From Candidatus Hydrogenedentota bacterium (lineage in GTDB: Bacteria > Hydrogenedentota > Hydrogenedentia > Hydrogenedentales > JAEUWI01): a stretch of 64,000 nt of DNA. Position numbers and translations under genes: made by a program. Shown piece after piece: positions 23,992 to 31,884 of this stretch; within the stretch, counting starts at the first letter, position 1; each line of letters begins with the position of its first letter. The stretch lies in contig JAEUWI010000003.1 of NCBI GenBank assembly GCA_016791475.1, positions 154,997 to 218,996 of the forward strand, read 5' to 3'. Below the pieces are notes generated by a model. It searched no databases and was not told where the DNA came from. It saw only the letters and a program-made list of their open reading frames with translations.

Positions 23992-24030
23992 AGGGAGTTT
24001 CCGAAGGGTGAGCTGGTGCGCATATTGTAT

Positions 24031-24195
24031 CAATTGACAATGGACAATTGACAATGGACAACGATCTGTTGGCCTCTGTTCTGGCGACAGTGGTTTTGGG
24101 GCAGATAAGACCGATAGGACCGATATGATCAATCGGTCCTATCCGTCGTATCGGTCAAATTCCCCGTTGTCAATTGGGCGTGTCAATTGTCCATT
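24031..24195. repeat. nested inverted repeats in crcB/metB divergent region
   Basis: Two copies of the 14-bp unit CAATTGACAATGGA (24031-24058) face a related inverted stretch TTGTCAATTG...TCAATTGTCCATT at 24167-24195. Nested inside is the GATNRGACN-type array: 24114-24124 ATAGGACCGAT pairs with 24132-24142. It occupies nearly the whole divergent upstream region of crcB and the trans-sulfuration gene, so it may affect both promoters. Confidence 0.7.
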
Positions 24196-24253
24196 CCCCT
24201 CCCTCAACTGCTACAATTCCCCATCAAATCCAACTAACCCCGGAGTATCCCCC

Positions 24254-25390
24254 GTGCAATTTCGTACCCGAGCCATCCACGCCGGACAGGGTCCCGACCC
24301 GCTTCATGGCGCGGTCATGACCCCGGTCTACCAGACCTCAACCTTCGCCTTCAACGCGCCCGATGACTCGGGTGAGTTTGACTATTCCCGTTCGGGCAAT
24401 CCGACCCGCAAGGCGCTGGAAGAATGCCTCGCTTCTTTGGAGAATGGCACGCGCGGTTTCGCCTTTGCCACGGGCATGGCGGCGGAAACGACGCTCCTCA
24501 TGCTCCTTAACGCGGGCGACCACCTGATCCTCAGCCACGAGTGCTACGGCGGCACCTACCGCGTCGCCATGAACGTCATCAAGAGCAAGGGGATCGAAAT
24601 CGATCTCCTCGATCTCACCGATCTGCCCGCGGTGCGCCACGCCATCAAGCCAAACACCAAAATGATCTGGATCGAATCCCCAACCAATCCCCTCATGACC
24701 GTGGTGGACCTCGAAGCCCTGGCAAAAATTGGCCAGGCCAACAACATCCTCACCGTCGTGGACAATACCTTCCTGTCGCCCTACCTCCAGAACCCCCTGG
24801 ACCTCGGCATCGACATCGTGGTCCATTCCACAACCAAGTACATCAACGGCCACTCCGACGTGGTCGGCGGCGGCGTCGTGGTAAAGGACGAAGAGCTGGG
24901 CAACCGAATCTACTACCTGCAGAATGCCATCGGCGCGGTTCAAGGCCCTTGGGACAGTTTCCTTGTGCTGCGCGGCATCAAGACCCTCGCCCTGCGCATG
25001 GACGCCCACCTGAAAAATGCCCAGGCCCTTGCGGAGTTCCTCGAAGCCCATCCAAAGATTGAAAAAGTGCTCTATCCCGGTCTGCCGAGCCATCCCCACT
25101 ACGCACTGAACAAGAAGCAGGCCCGCGGCGCGGGGGGGACCTTCTCCTTTTACGTCAAGGGCGGTGTCACCGAAGCCTACGACCTCCTCGGCAAGCTCGA
25201 GCTCTTCTCCCAGGCCGTCTCCCTCGGCGGTGTAGAGTCCCTCATCGAATATCCCTGGACCATGACCCACGGCACCATCCCCGAGCAGGCCAGAAGAGAA
25301 ATGGGTATCGCGGAAAATCTGATCCGCGTTTCGGTGGGCCTGGAGGATATTGTTGATTTGATAGCGGATTTCGAGCGCGCGCTGGGGTAG
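24254..25390 (+). CDS. trans-sulfuration enzyme (cystathionine gamma-synthase/lyase type)
   Basis: A 378-residue PLP enzyme of the Cys/Met metabolism family. The internal aldimine lysine is Lys195 in HSTTKYINGHSDVVGG. Other family boxes are YSRSGNPTR near 44-52 (phosphate binding from the neighbouring subunit), ATGMAA, ESPTNP and the late SLGGVESLIEYP. It could be cystathionine gamma-synthase (metB), gamma-lyase or O-acetylhomoserine sulfhydrylase; sequence alone does not separate these. The GTG at 24254, eight bases after CGGAG, gives the correct family start. It has no same-strand neighbours close by. Confidence 0.9.
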   Translation: MQFRTRAIHAGQGPDPLHGAVMTPVYQTSTFAFNAPDDSGEFDYSRSGNPTRKALEECLASLENGTRGFAFATGMAAETTLLMLLNAGDHLILSHECYGGTYRVAMNVIKSKGIEIDLLDLTDLPAVRHAIKPNTKMIWIESPTNPLMTVVDLEALAKIGQANNILTVVDNTFLSPYLQNPLDLGIDIVVHSTTKYINGHSDVVGGGVVVKDEELGNRIYYLQNAIGAVQGPWDSFLVLRGIKTLALRMDAHLKNAQALAEFLEAHPKIEKVLYPGLPSHPHYALNKKQARGAGGTFSFYVKGGVTEAYDLLGKLELFSQAVSLGGVESLIEYPWTMTHGTIPEQARREMGIAENLIRVSVGLEDIVDLIADFERALG

Positions 25391-25661
25391 GAACCAAACG
25401 TTCTTAACCACCACTGGACGCGAATCTTGTCATCTTGCGTTACCCTGGATTTCATTTTGTTCTTTCGGCCCGAAGGGTCACGACAGCATAGCCCCGGGCA
25501 ACGCTCAGGGTTAGAACGCTCAATCGTCCCAGCCCTGAAAGGGCAAAACATGGGCGTAGGGCAAGGGGCCTCGGCTTCCCGCCCTGAGCCTCCAAAGGTT
25601 GACTGCCCACGCCGCCCGTCGCACCATAGATTCGCGGCAGTTCTCACTGTGGAGAAACACA

Positions 25662-25940
25662 ATGGTTCAAGCAGACGAAACCTAGAGTCTACTCGAATTT
25701 ACCCAACACGCCATGGACCACATCGCCCGCCTCAGATCCAGCGGGCAGCCGGAGGTTTTGACGGTGGACGGGAAAGCCGAGGTAGTCGTTCAAAATGCGG
25801 CAGCCTACCAGGCCCTCCTGGACCGGCTGGATTCCATTGAGGCCGTCGCGGCCGTAAGGGCATCCATGGTCGAATTCGAACGCGGCGAAGGAATCCCGGT
25901 TCGGGAGGGGTTCGCGGCGTTGAGATCGCGCAGGGACTGA
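25662..25940 (+). pseudogene. Phd/YefM-type antitoxin interrupted by an amber codon
   Basis: From the ATG at 25662 (GGAGA 7 bases upstream), the frame reads MVQADET, then TAG at 25683-25685, then SLLEFTQHAMDHIARLRSSG, then the family core EVLTVDGKAEVVVQNAAAYQ. The residues around the stop match where Phd/YefM antitoxins have their N-terminal strand and helix, so the stop disrupts a once complete gene of 92 codons. A shorter 75-residue product could restart at the ATG 25713. No RelE/ParE/Doc toxin follows, so it is an orphan. It is either a decayed gene or, less likely, a read-through or reinitiation case. Confidence 0.72.
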
Positions 25941-26235
25941 CGCGGACCCGCGCGCCATGGTAGCGGAAATACCGGTAAATTGAAGGGGTTCTTATACGAG
26001 CGTTATTGATTGCAGGGTCCGTGGCTGTCCCGTCGTGGCCCGAGCGCACTCGGCGCAATCACAGCGCCCGTATTCAGGGGCAATGTCGCGGACTGAGCAC
26101 CTGTTGGCGTATTCCGTCCATTTCCCCAACGACGGGACGGCCACGCGCGCTGACGAGCTTCCTACTTTTCACCGGGCCCTATGCAACGATAGTGAAATTA
26201 GCTCGGTGACGGTCCGCCTGCGCGCGTCAGTCCCT
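25932..26235. repeat. nested REP/MITE-like inverted repeats after antitoxin remnant
   Basis: The 358-base gap to the HD-domain gene holds no gene. Its outer arms AGGGACTGACGCG (25932-25944) and the complement (26223-26235) form a perfect 13-bp inverted repeat, which includes the antitoxin's stop codon. Inner arms at 26020-26036 (CGTGGCTGTCCCGTCGT) and 26129-26145 match with one mismatch. The GTCCCTATG end resembles that of the element at 21788-21895. Confidence 0.6.
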
Positions 26236-26298
26236 ATGTGATCCCGTGAACGGGTGCAATTAAAGAGTCACCCATCTCATACTCCCGAAAGGCACCAC

Positions 26299-26736
26299 AT
26301 GGCCACACTCGAACGCGCCCTCGTCATTGCCGCCGAAGCCCATCAGGGCGCCACGGACAAAGGAGGAGCGCCCTACATCCTGCACCCGCTCCGGCTCATG
26401 CACCAGATGACCACGGTGGACGAACGAATCGTCGCCCTCCTCCATGACGTGGTGGAGGACTCCCCCTGGACCCTCGACGCCCTCCGCGCAGAAGGATTTT
26501 CCGAGGAAGTCGTGTCGGCGGTCGACAGCCTCACCCGCCGGGAGGGCGAGACCTATGAGGACTTTATCAAGCGCGGCGCGGTCAATCCCCTCGCGTGCCG
26601 GGTAAAACTCGCCGATATCGAAGACAATATGGACGTGCGTCGCCTCGGGGAGATTGGCGAGAAGGACCTGGAGCGCTTGCAGCGCTACCAGCGCGCACGA
26701 AGCGTAATTCTGGAAGCGATGGGGGAGAATACGTAA
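26299..26736 (+). CDS. HD-domain phosphohydrolase (SpoT/RelA HD-like, stand-alone)
   Basis: A 145-residue protein made of one HD domain. Metal-binding residues are His29 in the YILHP segment, the HD pair His49-Asp50 in ALLHDVVEDS, and a later Asp in VKLADIEDNMD, which is the pattern of RelA/SpoT-type hydrolase domains and small (p)ppGpp hydrolase relatives (MESH1-like). No synthetase domain follows. It may hydrolyse an alarmone or another nucleotide; specificity is not shown by the sequence. The ATG at 26299 has GAAAGG upstream; a GTG at 26254 would add an unconserved leader. Confidence 0.8.
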   Translation: MATLERALVIAAEAHQGATDKGGAPYILHPLRLMHQMTTVDERIVALLHDVVEDSPWTLDALRAEGFSEEVVSAVDSLTRREGETYEDFIKRGAVNPLACRVKLADIEDNMDVRRLGEIGEKDLERLQRYQRARSVILEAMGENT

Positions 26737-27041
26737 CAAGGCATGAAATAGTTACACCAGGAGGGCAGGAGGATTCACGACGGGAAGGTGATAGTGGCGT
26801 CGCGCGATTTCGGAAGATATTCAGTCACTCGTGGCATCTAGTCGTCTTGAGGCGTTGCACGCAAAGGCGCGGAGGCGCAAAGAAATAATTCGATTGGACC
26901 CCGCACAGATTGCAGGGTAAATTCAAAGTTGTAGAACGCTTCCTTTTCCTCATTCTTCTTCGTGTGCTTCGTGCTCTTCGTGGTGAAACATTTGATTGCG
27001 GCCAACGGCAGCGCCACGCCCATCCGTGATCAACCTGTTCC
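26737..27041. other. 305-base gap with short tandem words
   Basis: No gene is visible between the HD-domain gene and the lon stop. It contains tandem words near 26862-26880 (GCAAAG/GCGCGGAG/GCGCAAAG) and three 9-bp units NNCTTCGTG at 26956-26982 (TTCTTCGTG, TGCTTCGTG, CTCTTCGTG). This type of word is often scattered between genes. No clear intrinsic terminator is seen. Confidence 0.6.
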
Positions 27042-29504
27042 TCACACCCCCAACGCAATCCCCAGCACCTCATGCATCTGCGACACGAAGTGCACGGTCA
27101 GCTTTTCCTTTATGTTCTCCGGCACGTCTTCTTCCCACATGGCGCGGCAGCCTTCGGGCAGGATGACTTCCTTCACTTTGGCGCGTGAGGCCGCCAGGAC
27201 CTTTTCCTTGATGCCGCCCACCGGCAAAACCATACCGCGCAGGGTGATCTCGCCGGTCATGGCGAGGCCGCTTTTCACCCGTTTTCCGGTCATAAGCGAG
27301 GTCATGGCCGTGAGCATGGCGACGCCCGCGCTGGGGCCGTCTTTGGGCGTGGCGCCGGCGGGCACGTGGATGTGTACGTCGTGGTCCGCGAAGGCGTCGT
27401 CGGCGATGCCGAATTGGGCCGCGTTGGCGCGCAGGTAGCTCAGCGCCGTTCGGGCGCTTTCCTTCATCACGTCGCCGAGTTGTCCCGTGAGGATGAGGGT
27501 GCCTTTACCCGACATGCGCGTCGCCTCGATGAAGAGGATATCGCCCCCAACCGCCGTCCAGGCGAGGCCGATGACCACGCCGGGCTGACGGGTGCGCTCG
27601 GCCATGTCATAGCGCACTTTTTCCGGGCCAAGGTGCTCCCGCAGCTCGGCGATGTTGATCGTGATGGGCTTTTTCCGGCGGCTGGCAAATTTGCGCGCGC
27701 TGCCTCGGCAGATGTGGCCAATTTCCCGTTCGAGATTGCGTACCCCCGCTTCGCGCGTATAATTCGAGATGATGGTCCGCAGGGCGGCGGGGGAGAACTT
27801 GAGCTGGTCCGCCGAAATACCATGGGCTTCCAACTGGCGGGGCACCAGGTAGCGCTTCGCGATCTCAAACTTCTCTTCTTGAGTGTACCCCGCGATATCG
27901 ATAATTTCCATGCGATCGCGCAGGGCCCAGGGTATCGTATCGCCCACGTTCGCCGTGGCGATAAACATGAACTTTGACAAATCAAAGGGTAGATTCAGAT
28001 AGTTGTCGGTAAAGGTGTTGTTCTGCGCGGGATCCAGCACCTCCAGCAAGGCCGACGACGGATCGCCGCGAAAGTCGTTGCCGATCTTGTCCAGCTCATC
28101 CAGAATGACCACGGGATTGCGCGACTGGACCTTGCGCGCGAGCTGGATGATGCGGCCGGGCATGGCGCCCACGTAGGTGCGGCGGTGTCCGCGGATTTCG
28201 GCCTCGTCGCGCAAGCCGCCCAGGGCAATTCGGCCGAATTCGCGGCCCAGGGCCTTGGCGATGGATTTTCCCAGGGAGGTCTTGCCCACACCCGGGGGGC
28301 CAATAAAGCACAGAATCGGCCCCTGGGCGTCGGGCTTCAGCTTGCGCACCGCCAGGTATTCCAGGATGCGCTTCTTCACCCGCTCCAGGCCGAAGTGGTC
28401 CTCGTCCAGGATGGCCTCGGCCCGCTTGATGTCCAGCCGGTCCCGGGTGGACTTGTTCCAGGGCAGCTCCAGCACGGTATCGAGGTACGTCAGGATGACA
28501 TGGTAGTCCCCGCTCGATTCATGAAGGCGCGCCAGCCGATCCACTTCGCGCAGGAGCTCCTTGCGCACGTCTTCCCCCGCATCCAGCGCCTCCACGCGCT
28601 TGCGGTAGTTTTCAGCCTCACTTTTCTGCGCCTCGCCCTCGCCCAACTCCTCTTGAATGGCGCGAAGCTGCTGCCGCAGGAAAAACTCCCGCTGCCCCTT
28701 GTCGAAGGCGCTTTTCACATTCTCGTGGAGCTTGCTGGAGAGCTCCATGATCTCCAGTTCGCGCTGGAGCACATACATGAGCCGGGTGATCCGCTCCTGG
28801 GGCTCCATCAGCGCCAGTATCCGCTGCTTCTCCTCCTTGGATATGGAAAGATTCCCCGCCACCATATCCGCCAGATAGCTCGGATTCTCCACCGATTCAA
28901 TGATGATCTTCACCCCGTCGGGTATGTTGGGCGACAAGGCAATGAGCTGGCCCATCTGGGTCTTGATCGTCGCCGCCAGAGCGTCCAGCTTCTGCTGGTC
29001 CTTGATGATATCCTCCATCGGCAGGATGCGCGCCACGGGGTAGGGCTCGCGACGGATAAAGCCCGTGATACGACAGCGCTTCAGGGTCTGAAGCATGACG
29101 TCCACATGGCCATTGTGGCCATGCTGCACCTGCACGATCCGGGCAATACAGCCCACGTCGTACACGTCCGCCATGGACTGCTTCAATTCTTCGCCATCTT
29201 TTGCGGCGGCGATAGCCACCAGCCGGTCGCCGTTGTGCACGTCGTTGATCAAGCGAAACTCGGACTCGGATCGAATCGAGATGGGCACCAGGGCCAGCGG
29301 GAACACCACCTGATCCTGCATGATGATCAAGGGCAGCGCGTCGGGAAAATCGCGGGGCACCGCCATGGGCAGGTTGCCGCGGGGAGTCTCATTGTCGGGC
29401 ACGAACAAAAACCTTGCAGTCGAAAACTTCGGCGCGGGAGCGGTGGAGGAAACGCCCCCGCCGCCCGTGGCCGTTGCGTCATAGTGTACATTGACCATGC
29501 ACAC
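27042..29504 (-). CDS. lon: ATP-dependent Lon protease
   Basis: An 820-residue LonA protease that degrades misfolded and regulatory proteins. It has an N-terminal LAN domain (about 55-250), a coiled-coil with FFLRQQLRAIQEELGE, an AAA+ module with Walker A GPPGVGKTS and Walker B VVILDELDKI, and the C-terminal protease with Ser725 (PKDGPSAGVAM) and Lys766 (GGIKEKVLAA). All active residues are present. The start is uncertain: a promoter (29511-29539) puts transcription onset at the GTG 29504, implying a leaderless message, while GTG at 29402 or ATG at 29366 would also leave the LAN domain whole. The first 45 residues are unconserved and Gly/Ala-rich. Confidence 0.95.
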   Translation of the reverse strand: MCMVNVHYDATATGGGGVSSTAPAPKFSTARFLFVPDNETPRGNLPMAVPRDFPDALPLIIMQDQVVFPLALVPISIRSESEFRLINDVHNGDRLVAIAAAKDGEELKQSMADVYDVGCIARIVQVQHGHNGHVDVMLQTLKRCRITGFIRREPYPVARILPMEDIIKDQQKLDALAATIKTQMGQLIALSPNIPDGVKIIIESVENPSYLADMVAGNLSISKEEKQRILALMEPQERITRLMYVLQRELEIMELSSKLHENVKSAFDKGQREFFLRQQLRAIQEELGEGEAQKSEAENYRKRVEALDAGEDVRKELLREVDRLARLHESSGDYHVILTYLDTVLELPWNKSTRDRLDIKRAEAILDEDHFGLERVKKRILEYLAVRKLKPDAQGPILCFIGPPGVGKTSLGKSIAKALGREFGRIALGGLRDEAEIRGHRRTYVGAMPGRIIQLARKVQSRNPVVILDELDKIGNDFRGDPSSALLEVLDPAQNNTFTDNYLNLPFDLSKFMFIATANVGDTIPWALRDRMEIIDIAGYTQEEKFEIAKRYLVPRQLEAHGISADQLKFSPAALRTIISNYTREAGVRNLEREIGHICRGSARKFASRRKKPITINIAELREHLGPEKVRYDMAERTRQPGVVIGLAWTAVGGDILFIEATRMSGKGTLILTGQLGDVMKESARTALSYLRANAAQFGIADDAFADHDVHIHVPAGATPKDGPSAGVAMLTAMTSLMTGKRVKSGLAMTGEITLRGMVLPVGGIKEKVLAASRAKVKEVILPEGCRAMWEEDVPENIKEKLTVHFVSQMHEVLGIALGV

Positions 29505-29510
29505 GTGCTA

Positions 29511-29539
29511 AGTATAGCCTGCGGTTACCATGGGCGCAA
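29511..29539 (-). promoter_or_regulatory. sigma70-like promoter of lon
   Basis: Reading the minus strand: TTGCGC (29539-29534), a 17-base spacer, then TATACT (29516-29511). The GTG start at 29504 begins six bases after the -10 box, the same geometry as at brnT. No heat-shock-type box was recognised. Confidence 0.6.
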
Positions 29540-29578
29540 AAATGGTCGCCGCACAACTATATTCCGGAGTACCCCGTA

Positions 29579-31759
29579 ATGAAGTCCCTTCGCCCCCTTC
29601 TGATGGGCGCTCTCGCCCTCGCCGCCGCATTCCCCGTGCCTGCCGAAGACCGCACCTCCTTCCAGACCGCCGGACCCTACGACCCCGCCGTAGACATCGG
29701 TTCCGACCAGGTCATGGTCTATGGCGTCAATGAGACCTTCCCCGCCCGCCTACAGAGCTGGAAGGAGCAGGGCTACCGTCCCGGTTTCATGACCGGCATC
29801 TCCTGGGGCGGCTACGACGCCTACTATGGCGCCGATGAGAAGCGCGTTGTGGAGGAAGTGCAGACGGACGCCTCCGGCAAACGCTTCATGCACGGCGACA
29901 GCACGACGGTGGGGTATAACGTACCCACGCCCGCCTACCTGGAATTTCTGAAGGAATATCTTAACCCCGCCATCGACGCGGGCATCGATTCCTTCTACCT
30001 GGAAGAACCGGAGTATTGGGCGAACACGGGCTGGAGCGAAGGCTTCAAGCGCGCGTGGCGGGAGTACTACGGCACGCCCTGGCTCGCGCCCGACAGCAGC
30101 GTGGAGGCCCAGTTCAAGGCCAGCCGCCTGAAGTACGAGCTTTACTTCAATGCCCTGAGCGAGGTGTTTCGACATATCAAGGACCGCGCCGCGGCCCAGG
30201 GGCGTCAGGCGAAGTGCTATGTGCCCACCCACAGCCTCCTGAGCTATGCCCAGTGGCGCATCGTCAGTCCGGAGTCTCACCTCATGGATCTGGACATCGC
30301 CGATGGCTACATCGCCCAGGTCTGGACCGGCACCGCCCGCACGCCCAACCGCTACCAGGGGGTGCGCAGGGAGCGCACTTTCGAAGGGGCCTTCCTGGAA
30401 TATGGCCAGATGCTCAGCATGGTCCGACCCACGAGGAGGACCGTCTGGTTCCTGGCCGACCCCGTGGAAGACGACCCGCGCCACACCTGGTCGGACTACG
30501 AATACAACTACAAGCTCACCCTGGTCGCCTCGCTCCTTTGGCCGGAAGTGAGCCAGTTCGAAGTCATGCCCTGGCCCGACCGCATTTTCAAGGGTCAATA
30601 TGCCCTGACCGAGGGCGGCACGGAGCGAGCGGGTATTTCCCGCGAATACGCCACCCAGTTGCTCGCCGCCATCAATGCCCTGAACGACATGAAGCAGGCC
30701 GATTATGAATTCGACACCGGCACCCGGGGTATCGGGGTTGTCGTGTCGGACACCCTCATGTTCCAGCGCGCCAAACCCACCCCGAGCGATCCCGACCTCG
30801 CCCCCGTGCACGCCCTCGCCCTGCCGCTCCTGAAGCACGGCGTGCCGATTGAGCCTGTGCAGTTGGAAAATGTGCTCGTTCCCGCCACGCTCAAGCCCTA
30901 CCAGGTCCTCCTCATGACCTACGAAGGCCAGAAGCCCCTCCGGCCCGAGTACCACGAGGCCCTCGCCCAGTGGGTGCACAATGGCGGCGCCCTGATCCTC
31001 GTGGGCGATGGTCGCGATCCCTACCACGCCGTGCCCGAGTGGTGGAATGCGCAAGGCGCCCGCGCCACCACGCCCTACGACGACCTCCTCGCGCGACTTG
31101 GCGCGGGCGAGGAATGCCGCACGCGGACCTGCCCCACAGGCAAAGGCTTCCTGCGCGTCCTGGCGGAAGACCCCGCCGCCATCCAGATGGACCCGGAGGG
31201 CGCCAACCGCATCCGGGGGCTCGTCCACGACGCGCTCTCCGCTCGGGGTAGCACCTTGAACACCCAGAACTACCTCAGCCTCCGGCGCGGGCCCTATGTC
31301 GTCGCCATGGGCTTGGACGAAAGTGTCGACGGCCCGGTTCACGCGCTGGAAGGCCCTTTTGTCGACCTTTTCGATCCCGCGCTGGCGCTGATTGATGAAA
31401 AGCCCCTCGCTCCGGGTACGCCCGCGCTGCTGTATAGCCTCACCTGGGCCGAGGACCACCTCGCCAATCCGGGCGTGGTCGCCGCATCCACCCGTGTCCG
31501 CGACGTGGTCGCCGATTCCAGGGGCGTCTCCTTCGACACCCGCGGCCCCCTCAACACCCCGTGTTTCATGGTCTTACGACTGCCCGAGCCCCCCGGTACC
31601 GTGACGACGGACCCGGTGCTTCCCGTAGAGCAGGTCTGGGATGCCCGTCATTCACTTCTGCGCCTTTCCTTTGAGAATCAGGCCCGATCAATAAGAGTGG
31701 CAGTGCCCTTCCGCGATAGGTTAGGATCAGGGACTGCGGGCTCGGAGAGTCGCCAATAA
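29579..31759 (+). CDS. secreted glycosidase-like protein with C-terminal amidotransferase-like domain
   Basis: A 726-residue exported protein with a signal peptide ending near residue 22 (FPVPAED). Residues about 40-400 look like a TIM-barrel glycoside hydrolase: the first strand VMVYGVNETF, then IDSFYLEEPEYW, whose Glu residues occupy a position suited to an acid/base, and LDIADGYIAQVWTG. Residues about 420-620 have the alternating pattern of a GATase1-like (beta-galactosidase trimerisation) domain, with YQVLLMTYEGQKPL and GGALILVGDGRDPY. I cannot assign a CAZy family. GGAG lies 9 bases before the ATG. It is divergent to lon and stands alone. Polysaccharide breakdown outside the cell is the likely role (inference). 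Confidence 0.68.
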   Translation: MKSLRPLLMGALALAAAFPVPAEDRTSFQTAGPYDPAVDIGSDQVMVYGVNETFPARLQSWKEQGYRPGFMTGISWGGYDAYYGADEKRVVEEVQTDASGKRFMHGDSTTVGYNVPTPAYLEFLKEYLNPAIDAGIDSFYLEEPEYWANTGWSEGFKRAWREYYGTPWLAPDSSVEAQFKASRLKYELYFNALSEVFRHIKDRAAAQGRQAKCYVPTHSLLSYAQWRIVSPESHLMDLDIADGYIAQVWTGTARTPNRYQGVRRERTFEGAFLEYGQMLSMVRPTRRTVWFLADPVEDDPRHTWSDYEYNYKLTLVASLLWPEVSQFEVMPWPDRIFKGQYALTEGGTERAGISREYATQLLAAINALNDMKQADYEFDTGTRGIGVVVSDTLMFQRAKPTPSDPDLAPVHALALPLLKHGVPIEPVQLENVLVPATLKPYQVLLMTYEGQKPLRPEYHEALAQWVHNGGALILVGDGRDPYHAVPEWWNAQGARATTPYDDLLARLGAGEECRTRTCPTGKGFLRVLAEDPAAIQMDPEGANRIRGLVHDALSARGSTLNTQNYLSLRRGPYVVAMGLDESVDGPVHALEGPFVDLFDPALALIDEKPLAPGTPALLYSLTWAEDHLANPGVVAASTRVRDVVADSRGVSFDTRGPLNTPCFMVLRLPEPPGTVTTDPVLPVEQVWDARHSLLRLSFENQARSIRVAVPFRDRLGSGTAGSESRQ

Positions 31760-31884
31760 CCCATTGGCGCGTATCGCAAAGCGCACAAGAACGCCGAAAG
31801 TATCGGCACGAGGCACAGGCACATCCCATCGATGGCGCGGGGCATCCCCGCCGCATCCCGGTTACCCTGAAAACGGAGTGAGAA

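Noticed and set aside
24000..24253. Possible fluoride riboswitch upstream of crcB
   Set aside because: The region is filled by inverted repeats, and I could not find the conserved riboswitch core words on the minus strand.
25486..25600. GCCCTGAAAGGGC palindrome and nearby GGGCAACGCTCAGGG phrase, like intergenic repeats seen in planctomycete-type genomes
   Set aside because: Only one partial copy here; too little to call a defined element without a genome-wide search.
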